From Theocolax elegans (Eukaryota; Arthropoda; Insecta; Hymenoptera; Cerocephalidae): a stretch of 64,000 nt of DNA. Under the pieces are notes generated by a model. That model was given only the letters and a program-made list of their open reading frames with translations. It was not told the DNA's origin and did not search any database. Where the stretch lies: NCBI GenBank assembly GCA_026168455.1, contig CM047427.1:9604835-9668834 (forward strand), given 5' to 3'. The stretch's first letter is position 1; every line of letters begins with the position of its first letter. A program made the position numbers and the translations under genes. This document shows positions 25,774 to 42,356 of the stretch, piece after piece.

Positions 25774-27249
25774 TTACCAAGTTATTCTTTGTGGTAGCAT
25801 TTCATCTTCCCAATTAAATGTTTTAAAGATAAACAATAAAAATTGGGCAATATTTACAAATATTGTTGTTACAGTTTCTGCTGCTAATTGCCAATTTGAA
25901 GGAGGTTTTTGTTGAAGACGAAATAGCATATAAGGAATGATGAAGTATCTTGGTTCTAATAGTAATTGAGGCACAAGAACACTGCTGATACACATCACAT
26001 AAGCGAAAATTGATAGAAGTCTCAAATGATTTAATGACTTTAAAATAGCATAAGTGGAAAAAGCATAGACTGGAATTAATAAATATTTAAAGTAATAATA
26101 ACGATTCATGAAATTTTTCCAAATATAGAAAGAATAATGTCTATTGTCTGCTAAAATGTAGGGATGTACTAAAGTATTATAATGTATAATTAATGCAGTA
26201 AAACATACAAAAACAAATGATTTTATAACATTGTTTCGGACAAATTTAAAAAAATCATAAGTATATGGTAAAAGATATGGCCATGAAAAACAGAGAACAA
26301 ACGCAGAGTAATAAAAAATTTGCATTATATGAATTGTTGGAACGTGAGCAGTCTTATCACCTACAACTATACCTTTATTATAAATCACAAAAATAATGAA
26401 AGCTAGTAACACCATTATATAAGGAAAGATTGACTTTATCAGTGAAATGAAAAATTTTACTAAAGGCATAATACCATTCTTTGCTTTTGCTTTAAAAATA
26501 TTATACAAAACTTTGATACAAGGAAATACATTAAAAGTATCAATCAAATGAGGTTTCTTTGTAACATCCTCAATCATGGTTAAAGTTTCCTCTATTCCCA
26601 AAAAGGCAACCCATATAACATTAGTCTGTCGAATGCATATAGATAATGCGCCAACAAATGCAGCAGTCTTGCTTCTGTGATTAATATAGCACAATAACAT
26701 GGTAATTACCAGCATTGTTGAAAAAACATCAGTATAGTACAAGAAATACCAAAACGAGAGTGGTGGAAATAATGCAATGTTCCAGGAAATTAAATATAAT
26801 TTATAACAATTAGCATTCTCTTTAAATTGTTTTCTACTTCTCTGATTAATTGCATTAACCAATTTCCATAGTAAATATAAATTTAAATGCGTACAGGCAA
26901 AATTAATAAATCTTAAATAAGTAATGGTGCATAGATTTAGTGGGCCAAGTATCAGTGCAGAAAATAAGTACAGCCCTGGCAAAGTAGTTATTTTTGAATC
27001 CCATTCAAAGAAATTAGCCTCACAGTATTTTATAGTTTGAGGTATGTGAAACTTCTCGTCAATGAAGTAATCATATTGCAGTGCATTCAAATAAATAAAT
27101 AAAGACAAGAGGGATCCTAAGATTGCCACCGAAACATAAATTAATATGTGAATGAATGCTTCCATTGCATTATCTAATTTTAGAAAAAAAGAAACTTCTT
27201 TATGTTTTGTGTTTATACTGCTACTTTGCAGACTTTTCGAAGTATTCAT
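25774..27249 (-). CDS. ALG10: Dolichyl-P-Glc alpha-1,2-glucosyltransferase ALG10
   Basis: Intact single-exon frame of 491 codons; the human protein is about 473. ALG10 adds the third, terminal glucose to the dolichol-linked Glc2Man9GlcNAc2 oligosaccharide in the ER lumen, the last step before transfer to protein. The family signature sits near the N-terminus after the first membrane segment: DEKFHIPQ at 64-71, then [13 protein letters not shown] from 83. Acidic residues D64/E65 and this loop are where the ER glucosyltransferases of this fold bind substrate. Many hydrophobic segments follow, as expected for a polytopic ER protein. The first ATG at 27247-27249 gives a 29-residue hydrophilic leader; a start at Met29 (MEAFIHIL) is a possible alternative. 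The gene is head to head with HMCES. Confidence 0.95.
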   Translation of the reverse strand: MNTSKSLQSSSINTKHKEVSFFLKLDNAMEAFIHILIYVSVAILGSLLSLFIYLNALQYDYFIDEKFHIPQTIKYCEANFFEWDSKITTLPGLYLFSALILGPLNLCTITYLRFINFACTHLNLYLLWKLVNAINQRSRKQFKENANCYKLYLISWNIALFPPLSFWYFLYYTDVFSTMLVITMLLCYINHRSKTAAFVGALSICIRQTNVIWVAFLGIEETLTMIEDVTKKPHLIDTFNVFPCIKVLYNIFKAKAKNGIMPLVKFFISLIKSIFPYIMVLLAFIIFVIYNKGIVVGDKTAHVPTIHIMQIFYYSAFVLCFSWPYLLPYTYDFFKFVRNNVIKSFVFVCFTALIIHYNTLVHPYILADNRHYSFYIWKNFMNRYYYFKYLLIPVYAFSTYAILKSLNHLRLLSIFAYVMCISSVLVPQLLLEPRYFIIPYMLFRLQQKPPSNWQLAAETVTTIFVNIAQFLLFIFKTFNWEDEMLPQRITW

Positions 27250-28213
27250 AATAATTGAATTGTTATGTCAAACTTCAAAATACATAGTAGAAAACATATA
27301 CAGGTTAGAATGCTAAATTATTTTATCATCCTATTTTTAATTATGTTTTTTGTGCACCGTACGAAACCTGTAAAAATAAGTTATTTATTATTAATAAATA
27401 AAAAAAAATAAAATTTCGTGTTTAATATACATTAACTAATACAATATGCAATTACACGTGCTTGCAGTAGGCTATTTTCTGTTATAATAAATATATTAAT
27501 CATAATATAATGATCCAAAATTCTTAATAATACAATACTTGATTATCTTCTTATAGAAATAATCACGTAGTTCAATACTAGGTTTAATACGAAAAGGAAC
27601 ATACGGCACAGTATTTGAAGTAGACGCAAAAAATATAAAAGAGCAGAAGACAACTTCCCACGTTCGCCCTCTATATACGTCAACTTTATAAATGTAGAGT
27701 AAACATTTAAAAGAATAATTATAAAGTTTGTTTAAACGATAATCTAAATTCTTGGTATCTGGTATAAGTATAGCATATGTAAAGATATTGTAATTAAAAT
27801 ACAATTACATTATTTTGTTTTAATTATCATAGAACTATATGATACAAAATTTAAATTAGTATCGATATCGATAATTGAAGATATTTAATTGAAATTCAAA
27901 AAGGTTTACTCATGTTTTTCTTTTAAAATTAATTACTTTATATGTTTAATAATTCAGAATTTTTTTTAATATTATTTTCCCGCCAATTTATAGACAGTTG
28001 CTAACGAAGTGCGTTCGCGTGTGGGGTACTCGTAAAATAACTGTAACTTTAAATTTTAATTAACAATTAAGGTCCTAACTTGACTTTATGTTCGAATACA
28101 TAATTGTGAATCAATGAATTTCGTAATTTAAGTAGTATATTTTTTTATATATCAGTATTTTAAGAAACTAAGGTTATATCGTCTAAAATTATTGATATTT
28201 TTAAATTGTAATA
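27250..28213. promoter_or_regulatory. Shared upstream region of ALG10 (-) and HMCES (+)
   Basis: About 960 bp lie between the two divergent start codons, so both promoters must lie here. A GC-richer island (CCCGCCAATTTATAGACAGTTGCTAACG...GTGTGGGGTACTCG near 27979-28032) stands out from the AT-rich background and is the likeliest core for HMCES. A long minus-strand open frame at 27496-27804 has no ATG at its start and no recognisable family. Confidence 0.4.
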
Positions 28214-29427
28214 ATGTGCAGATATTGTGCTTGGTAATTAAATAGAATTGTTAATAAACTTTTGTATTTAAATTTTGACTAATTGTAACAGTTGCTTTAA
28301 GCATTTATAAATATATATCAATTTTAGTGAACTGTCAAAGGAACAACTAAGTAAACGATGCGCTTACAAAAAGAATAATGTTTTGCAAGATGTACCTTGG
28401 ATCAAGGAAAAAGTTTTTTTGGATTATAATCCATCGACTAATTTGAGACCTCAACAGAATTGTTTACCAGTCATTATCGATGGAAAACATTTAGAAAATT
28501 CAGATCCTCGACTTTTTGTTCCAATGTATTGGACTCTTATCCCATCTTGGTTCAAAGTAAACATATTTGAATATTGTGTTCTTAAAAATTAAAAATATTT
28601 ATTGATTAATTACTATTAACTAATTAGCAATTTATAATAACTATATTGACATCTTATATTTTCAGCACGATTTTGAAAATTGGAATAACTCAACATACAA
28701 TGCCCGTGTTGAAAATCTTACAGAAAGTAAAGTATTTTCTTCTTCCTTAAGCGAAGGTAAGCGTTGCATTATTGTAATGGAAGGATTTTTCGAATGTCAA
28801 AAGATTAGATCTAAAGCGGATAATATATTTTACCTTCAATCAACAAATAAAGATTTATTGAAAGCAGCAGGATTATTTACTATAGTAAAAAAAAAGGTAA
28901 AATTTAATTTAATAGTTAACTGAAATTTACACAAACTATATACTCTTACTAATTCCAATTTATTAGGGAGAAACACTATGTAGTTGTACTATTATAACAA
29001 CTGAAGCAAAGGGTAGCGTAAGGAAAGTACACAATAGAGTTCCACTGTTACTTAATGACGATGCAGATGTTGAGGTAATATGTTTTTTCTAAAATATTAT
29101 GAAGTTTAGAATAACATTATTAAATGATTATATTGAAATATTAGGCATGGCTAGATTATAAAACGATTTCATCAAATGATGCACTTAGAAAAATAAAAGC
29201 TAGTCAACCAAATAATTTACAAATTTATAGAACTGCTGAACCTGGCTCTACAGAGCCTTTGGATAAGTATGACTAATTTTTTCATTTTATTCTATTTTTG
29301 TATTAATAACGACTGTTAATTGATAAATTATTTGTTAAACAGACAAATTACAGCATCCAAAAGTATGATGTCAAATTGGTTAATTTCTGGAAAAAAAGGT
29401 GTTAAACGCAAAGCTGATGAAATATGA
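28214..29427 (+). CDS. HMCES: HMCES, abasic-site DNA-protein crosslinking SRAP protein
   Basis: Six exons (28214-28233, 28328-28556, 28666-28896, 28967-29074, 29145-29266, 29343-29427) give 264 residues. SRAP proteins crosslink to abasic sites in single-stranded DNA through Cys2 and so shield them during replication. The N-terminus MCRYCACELSKEQL...RCAY aligns without gaps to the human N-terminus, and Cys2 becomes the N-terminal nucleophile after Met removal. Other active-site positions remain: Asn95 in YNARVEN, Glu126 in VMEGFFEC, His182 in KVHNRVP. The invariant MCGR is MCRY here. The tail (SMMSNWLISGKKGVKRK) is short; it may hold a degenerate PCNA-binding motif, which is inference. The first coding exon is only 20 nt, but its phase and splice sites fit. 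Confidence 0.9.
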
Positions 29428-30059
29428 ATATATCTTTACATTATGTACAAATTACTATCAGTATGTAAGCTTATTTAACATCAAAGAAATATATTTTTTT
29501 ACCTTTCATTTTTATCAAACCTGTGTATTTTATTTTTTTTATCAATACAAATAATTTTAAGATAAGGGAAAGGAAAGTGATAGTTTGTTTTTATAAAAGA
29601 AACAAAACAGATTATAATTTCTTAATAATTGTTTTACTAAAAATAATTGCTTTTTATGAGAAGGGAACATTATTTGAATATTATTGTTGATAAGATGATG
29701 AATAATGTTCCATGTATTTCACAAATTCCACTATGTCAATTATTAACTTAAAGTAGTTTCTTTTTTTTTATAATAAATTCATGATATAATAGTAAAACTG
29801 AATTTCATTGAAACGATTTATTTTAAAAAAAGGAAAATTTCGGTACATAACTTGTCATTGAAAACGAATGGTATGTGTTTAACAATTACGTTCAAATGAT
29901 CCGACGAACACATACCAGAAAAAAGAATAGAAAAAAGAAAACTAAAGAACGACCGAATAAACCAAAAAAATATTAAAGAAATAGGGAAAGCCACGTGCGG
30001 CGTAAAAGAAAAAAAATAGAAGGTTTTGTGGGCGCGTCGACGTTAGACAGCGAGTTAAG
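29428..30059. other. Spacer between convergent HMCES and pAbp
   Basis: AT-rich 3' UTR sequence of both genes. Poly(A)-type signals are present on each strand (for instance AAAGAAATATATT near 29484 for HMCES). No other feature was recognised. Confidence 0.4.
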
Positions 30060-35601
<5,542 letters not shown>

Positions 35602-36690
35602 GGGGGATGGGGGGATCGGGATATTCGGGATTTTTCGTTTATCGTATATAGCTGCTCTCCTCGTTGTCGTTTCGATTGGAGGTTATGGAGCTGCCGTTTA
35701 ACGGGGAGACGGTGGGGGGCTTTCACGGGGTGAGGAGGAGGGGTGTATACGCGGCGAACGTACCGTTGTGTTTTTTCTTTTCACTTAGTTTTTCCGTTTT
35801 TTTTTGTTAAACTTTTGAATTGTTTATTTTTAAACGTTTTTTTTGCCTCAGTTCCTTTATTTTTTTATTTTTATATTTTTTGGTTGTTGCTCTTGTGCGC
35901 GTGGTTTTACTACGCGCTCTCTCAACGTATGTGTATGTGTGTGTATGTGGCTCTGTTGTGTATATGTAATTTTTGTAAAGGAGGTTGAAAAGAACAAGAT
36001 TACAATGTATAAAGGAAGGGAGTCAGAAAGAGAGAGTGTGTATGTGTGAGATAGATGGATATTTAAGATAGAGAGGGGGATCAGAAAAAAATGAAACGTT
36101 ACTGCGTTACTTTTTTTTTGAGTTGCCTCTCGCTTGGATAATTCTTATCTGATCTGGTTCTTTCGCCGGTCGTCGTATGTCCGTACAAAGGAGTTGACGA
36201 TTATTTTTCCCTTTCCAAATATTATATCCCAGGAAAAACGTGGTTAAATAGGCTTCCTTGCGAATCGCGCGGGTATACACGCTCGCGATGAAATCTCCTT
36301 CTTCGCGACGAACACAACACGAGTGAAAGTGAAGCACTATTAGATTTCCTTGGTCTTCTTCAATGGTGAATATATCCTTGTCGTCGTCGTCGCCGTTGAA
36401 TTACTCGTATTCCAAAGAAATTTTCCTTTCATTTATTTCTTCTTCCTTCAACGAGATAGAACTTTTTTTTTATTCTTTTTTTGTATTCACCTCTCGCGTT
36501 TATTTTCACTTCTATTTTGCGATTTTTTTGTTTAATTTTTTTTATACTTTTTATATTTTTTTTGGGGGGTTTTTTTTAAACGTTTTTTTTTTTTAGGAGA
36601 GTTAATTCACGATAATGGAGGTGGGTTGTGTGACCTATTTTTGTGGAAAAAGGAGACACAACCGCACGTGAACACAACTCTACTCTTTAT

Positions 36691-36732
36691 GAGGAAGAGG
36701 CGACGGAACTACTTTCGCACCTTGTATTTATA
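36691..36732 (-). promoter_or_regulatory. pAbp core promoter: TATA box plus TCT-type initiator
   Basis: Minus strand: TATAAATA at 36732-36725. The polypyrimidine stretch CCTCTTCC starts at 36700, so a C at 36699 would be +1, 33 nt from the first T of the TATA box. CCTCTTC fits the TCT initiator (YC+1TYTYY) known from insect translation-machinery genes. With this start, the leader to the ATG spans about 1.15 kb of genomic DNA and may or may not be spliced. GGTCACAC at 36634-36627 on the same strand resembles part of the fly Motif 1 / M1BP site. Confidence 0.5.
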
Positions 36733-37660
36733 CCCTCTGGACGAACAACCCACTTTCCTACGCGCGTAGCACTACTACTGGCGACATCTGTCGCTAAGTA
36801 GTCCCTTCATCGTCTTTCGTTTTTCGATTATTTCATCCTACTATCTCGATATTGCATTTTTTTACGTGCTCATTTTGTTTTTACGGGACGGACCGTTTTA
36901 TTTTACTTATCGCTCGTCCCATTTATTCGGTAAATTATCGCATTTCGTTCGAAAATACGCAGTACGCACACGTGAAACGGAAATGCGCTAGTGTCAATTT
37001 TCGACAGTTGCGTCATTCTCGATTGGATGATGCTGACTCGCTCTCTCGGATTTGAATACCTCGATCTATCGATTCCTCCATATTTTTCGCGTTTTCGCCG
37101 TTGCGCTTTATTTGAATTTTATTTATTTTTATTTACTTTAATTTATTAATGTAGTTTATTGTTATTGTCCTACTTGATTTTATTTAGTTATTTTTTAATT
37201 TAAGTACTGTTGTATAAAAATAATTATGCTATATTTTTTGTAATAAAACATTTTTATTTGATTTATTAAGTTTTTGTCAATACGAAACGTGTTGAACAAA
37301 ATTTAATTTCTTAATCGATGCGCGAAAAATAAATTTTACGATCTCTTTGTGATATGCCGCAAAATTGGAAATTGTAAAAATTAAATCAGCAAGCATTGAT
37401 TGTTGTGCAAATAAAAAATAAAGGTTCTATACCGTTTGTCGATTTTCGAATTTCCCGCTTGAAACAAAGGAGACGCCATGATTGAATCGAGTCGACGAAT
37501 CACTACTCACTAGACTGCGTTCTTTACAGCTGAGGGGCGAGTCGCAAAATAAAGACGAAGTTGCAGTTTTAAACGGTTCGGTATATAGCAGCCACTGTGT
37601 CAGGACTCGAGTATGAAATAAATAAAAACAAATCTTTGGTTGGTAAGCACACGAAGAAAA
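36733..37660. promoter_or_regulatory. Intergenic region between divergent pAbp and HURP-like gene
   Basis: Holds the upstream regions of both genes. A small palindrome, GCGACATCTGTCGC (36781-36794), lies about 50 bp upstream of the pAbp TATA box. The promoter of the plus-strand gene must lie shortly before 37661; no TATA box stands out there. The middle is AT-rich and featureless. Confidence 0.35.
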
Positions 37661-38574
37661 ATGGTGAAAGACTATCGAGATTTGTACAAGACTTCGGGTT
37701 TTGGTTGCGAGGAAAGTCGCATTAATCGTGCTCTGAGGAGTCAACGACTCGACAAGGTACGTCATGAAAAACGCAACCTTAGGTTTAGCATTCATCGGAA
37801 TATCGAGGACGAGGAAGAAAAAGAATGTCAAACTGAACGCATTAATGTTAAAAAATTGGAGAGTATTGTAGAGGAAAAACCAAAGAAAACCACCACAGGT
37901 TTGTCGATGTTATCTTCTTCTCTTATTAATCGCAATTATTTTGTTTTCCAATTTACAATTTTGTTTTTAAATCATTTTCTAAACAAATATCTATTGCTGA
38001 TGTTGTTTCAGATTACGAAGTTAAAGCTCAACAACTTTGGTTGGATTTACAAAAATGGAAAGAAGAAAAGAATCAACAGAAAATTCAAGAAAAGAAGCAA
38101 GCCAAACCTGTTTTCAAAGTTGGAGTAGTGCATCAATCTTATTCAAATGTGAGTAAAGAGAGAGTTCGCAGAATTTGTACAAAAAATCATGAAAAAATGA
38201 ATTCCCCACCAAAACGAGTTACTAGAGCAACCGAAAAGCGTTTAGCTATGAAAGCTTGTACTCAACAACAGAAACAAGAAAGTAGAAAAGGTCAGAAGAA
38301 AACTACAAATCAGGTAATGCTTTATTTACAAAATACCATTTTTTATAAGTTAAAATATTACTTAAACAAATATGATTGTACCAAAATTTATTTATAATTA
38401 ATATTTTAAAGGCAGTGATATTTACAGCATGTAATAATGTTTTATTATTTTTTACAGCCCAATATTAAAAATAAACAGCAAAAAATATCATTAATTCCTA
38501 AGGATTATAAATTCAGAGCACCTTCAGGAGTTAAAGCAATTCCAATGTTTGGTCGAAAAGCTACGGACAACTAG
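37661..38574 (+). CDS. HURP/DLGAP5 (Mars)-like N-terminal microtubule-binding protein, short
   Basis: Three exons (37661-37898, 38012-38313, 38458-38574) give 218 residues. The start is the ATG of MVKDYRDLYKTSGFG; an upstream in-frame TTG at 37640 is not needed. Three blocks resemble the N-terminal third of HURP/DLGAP5 in order: a basic coiled-coil piece (QLWLDLQKWKEEKNQQK, then KPVFKVGVV), a KRVTRATEKR motif, and a final SLIPKDYKFRAPSGVKAIP. In HURP that third binds spindle microtubules and the importin/Ran system. The guanylate-kinase-associated (GKAP) domain that follows in HURP and in fly Mars is absent: the frame stops eight residues after the third block. This identification is from remembered motifs, so moderate. 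The protein is strongly basic and Lys/Gln-rich. It lies head to head with pAbp. Confidence 0.65.
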
Positions 38575-40964
38575 TGCAGACAATGTGTAATTGTATAAAC
38601 TTATTGCACCCGAGAAAAAGACTGACCATACAAAACTATTTCAGTGAATATAAATACAAAGAAAATAGTATACAATATGTTTAAAAAAAATGTAATTATT
38701 AAGAATGAAATTGATTTACAATCATAAAAGTTAATTTTATGAAGAGTATATCAAAGTAACACATTAACATTAACAAAGAAAATTAGAGTTGTTGCATTAT
38801 GATCAGATCACTTAAAGTTTGCAGGTGAAGTTTCTTTAAATTATCTTTTTTAACAAAAATTAAATAACTATTATTTATAGTTATTAAGATAAAAGATAAA
38901 ATTACAATATTAAAAAAGTACTCACTACTACTTTAAAAAAATAGCTTTTAAATATTATATGTATATAAATATTTATTTTAATCCTTTTGTATAAACGTAA
39001 AAGAATTTTCAAATACATTTTATGAATATTTTTTCTATAAAAAGTGAATTTGCATATAATATTAAGGAAACATTTTATTAAAATTGACCTGTTGATCTTG
39101 TCATTTTCAATTTTTAATGCAAAATCGTAGACAGAGTATATTAGAATAAAATTTTTAATAAAACTTGTTAGTAAAATATTTACATAAAATAAATATAATC
39201 AAAACTATTTCTGTGTGTTATTGTGTATATACAAAGAGAAAGAACAATCAGTATAGGATTATATGGTAGAAAAGTATTAGAATGACTATAAGCATTATTT
39301 AGAATAACAAACTTTATTTACATTTATTATCGTTCTTCATATTATTTGTATTAAAAAAAATTCTTGACCGAAACCACTAAACCAGAGATGATAGTTGTTG
39401 TTGTGTATCAATGATATTACATTTGTTTATTGGTTACATTAAGTGCACGGTCTGTATGTTATTATCACTCTCCGATTCCTATTATATCTTGCAAAAATTC
39501 TGTATAAAGCAATATAATTGTTCATGCACGAATTTCATATGTATCTGTTAAATAATATACAATTATGCATAAAATTTGCTTATTCTTGAGATTTTGCAAA
39601 AAATATAGGATTCTTATTCTCCTTGCGATTTTCTGGCTTAACGATTAGGACAAGACTGTATTTGGAATTGATATCATTTAAAAATTCGACTGTTATATTT
39701 ATTGAAGGTATTATTTATGTCTTATGAAGTGAGGTATTTATAGTGTGAAATTTTCATTGAATCTCTCTTTAAATATTTGACAAATTATACTTGTACAAAA
39801 ATAAGTGTAATTTTGCTTTACCTTCAATTTAAAGAACTACACTTTTACAAGTAAAATTAAACAGAATTTACTTAATGCTTAATAATAACTTCAATTATTA
39901 AAAAGAAAAATTTAAAACTTACATTAATTAAAAGTTCATATAAGTAAAATTACACAAGTACATTGAAATAACCCGAAATGAAACACAAAAAATCTTTCTT
40001 TTTTTGTATGTTTAAGAAGTTAAATTGACTTCATCTAGCTATACAATATATAAAATGGTTTTACGTTAATGGTACATTCGAATATAACTATAAACTAACA
40101 AAGGCCATAATTAATTTTAATTCTTTTTTTGTCTTGTTTTGTAAATTTAAACCCTCTTTTTTCTCTCTTGTTTTTAAATTCGAAGACTTAAGGTTTACAA
40201 GTTAGTTATTATTAAAAATTAATATCCAGTAATCATTAATATCGTCTCTCTTTTAGCTTTTAAAACACTTAATATTAGGCTTGGCTACATTTTTTTCCTT
40301 TTTAATTTTATAAAAAATCGTGCCGAACGAGAATAATTTACATTTTGGTGTTTTAAGATTTTCTAAATGCCTTATCACTAATTTAAATGTGTGTAAGGAC
40401 TCAGAAATGGATATACATTACAAACAACAATGGAGAGAGGATTATATACTACTTTGACACAAAGTCAAGCAATAGAAAGAAGATTCTTTTATTTGCCGTT
40501 GTTATTATTATTATTGTTAAAAAACAAAATTGAAGCTATAGTCTCTAAATCCGCATAGGCCACTTTCTCGTAATGTGTTTTTTTATTTTTTTCTTATTCA
40601 ACCCCAAGCCCCTGCAGTCGTGCACAAGCATTATGCATACATTGGCAGGTGGAATGTCAGAGAAAATTGTAAATGTTCAACGAAAGTCTTTGATAAAAGA
40701 AAAACAAGTATATGTTGATATTTAGAAAAAAAAATTAATAATAATAACACTTAAAAATATACATTAGTCCATACAATAACGACAGTTTTATCGATTTTTA
40801 TAAAAGTTTAAAATTTACCATTAATTTCTTAGAAGATTATACAGTATTTGTTTTCTTTTTGTTTAAATATCCTATAGAAATTAGAAAAGTAGATTATAAA
40901 ATTTTAATTCGCAAGTAAATCTACATATACATATATATATATGTATATATGTGTATGTATGTAA

Positions 40965-40996
<32 letters not shown>

Positions 40997-42356
40997 GTAT
41001 ATATATTCATCTGTCGCAAATGATGTGATGTCAAGTTTATAATCGTGCGCTTATGAGACTGTCGTCGAATAAGTTACATTAAGATAATTCTATAATACTT
41101 CAACACCTATATTTGAGAACAGTCTTTCAAGTCCAAATGCACGAGTACTAAATTGAATATTCCTTGTAGTTTTATTGTTTACAAGTAAATAATAATGATT
41201 ATGTGTCATTTCCAACGTTAAACTTTTAAGCTTGATTGAAAATACAGAAAAAAATAATTTTGTTTATTGTCTCATGAATTTGGCACGTGAGTCTTTTTAT
41301 TATTTTTCTAACACATCCACTTTTAAAATGTCATTTACCAAAGAAGAAAAATAGATCATTGAGTACCAAGGAATATTCATCGCAGGCAGTTTTTATTTAA
41401 TGATTACTGAATGCTTAACTAATTGATATATGTATATATGTATATATACAGCATGTACACATTGAAATTCAAGTTTTACAAGTAAACTTTGTCAAGGAAT
41501 CAAGTGTCAAGCTATGCAGAAATCACAAACACGTACGCTCAAATATTTAGATCTCATGTTAAGTTCTCTTCTATTACCTTTGCAATATAAACTTTCCCAT
41601 TTGTTAGACGCTTATACAACGATATAGTACGCATTTCTATATATATTTGTTTTTTATTATCGCTTATGTAATTTTTGTTTACATAAATTTAGAGTCCTTA
41701 CATCGATCACTTACTAAAATTGGAACGATTCATTGAACCACATTTTCAGATATGCCTGGACATATTGTAAACTGGAATAGTTCCCAGTACAATAATAACT
41801 AGTATAGCAAAATAAGGGAGGAAAAAAAACGTTAAGAGTGCCAGAGTTTGCATTGAAATATCTGAAAATTTTATAGATGAATTGCTCCTCGTTATTTTTA
41901 TTTCATTGTTATATCGAACATTCGAGCTTGTTTGAAAAAATTTTTTAAAGACAAGTACGAGTGTATTTCAATATTCACAAGACACTGTTCCTCTCTTCGT
42001 ATAGATTAAACATTCGCATAGTATAATCACTTATCAAGGCAAAGAGACTTTGAATTCTTGGAATTCATCTGTCTCCAATGCCTCATAAAGAACACATTAG
42101 CGTTTTAATGATAAACCGGAATAGTGGTTTCTCTCTCACTCGAAATTGTTTTGACACTTTCAAAGTATATATACATATAATTAAATTGAATTTATTCAAG
42201 TTGATGAATACATATATACATATATATATATGTATATATATAATCGAAAAAGTCAAAACATTCCATAAGCCGTAGGATATATATGTATATATGTATACGT
42301 GTGAACGCAGTAATAAAAGCTAATGTTTATACTGCTAAATTAAGAAAAAATGATCT
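38575..42356. other. 3' UTR / intergenic stretch between HURP-like gene and lst-2
   Basis: 3.8 kb of AT-rich DNA between two convergent genes. No coding frame with a recognisable family was found on either strand. Much of it may be a long lst-2 3' UTR (minus strand), but no end can be fixed. It contains a (TA)n/(GT)n tract at about 40921-41008 and shorter TATATACA repeats near 41430 and 42210-42243. Confidence 0.4.
40921..41008. repeat. (TA)n-rich microsatellite
   Basis: About 90 bp of TA, TATG and TGTA repeats including an uninterrupted (AT) run of roughly 26 bp. Confidence 0.8.

Larger units (their letters stand above)
23944..27306. repeat. Tandem duplication of the ALG10 locus, unit about 1.68 kb
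   Basis: Copy 1 spans about 23944-25625 and copy 2 about 25629-27306. The offset is 1684 bp, becoming 1685 after one indel. The copies look identical except for one-base length differences in homopolymers (CATTTTAG against CATTTAG at the left end; ACCAAACG against ACCAAAACG in the coding part). The upstream flank after GAAAACATATACAGGTTA is unique to copy 2, so copy 1 has only about 60 bp of upstream sequence before running into the 3' end of copy 2. Confidence 0.85.

Noticed and set aside
27496..27804. Minus-strand 102-codon open frame between ALG10 and HMCES
   Set aside because: It starts with a non-ATG codon, has no recognisable family, and lies in AT-rich promoter DNA. A hidden exon around RTWEVVFCSFIFFASTSN cannot be excluded, but nothing supports one.
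35743..36596. Plus-strand Phe/Leu-rich frames
   Set aside because: Produced by the T-runs of the pAbp 5' leader read on the wrong strand.
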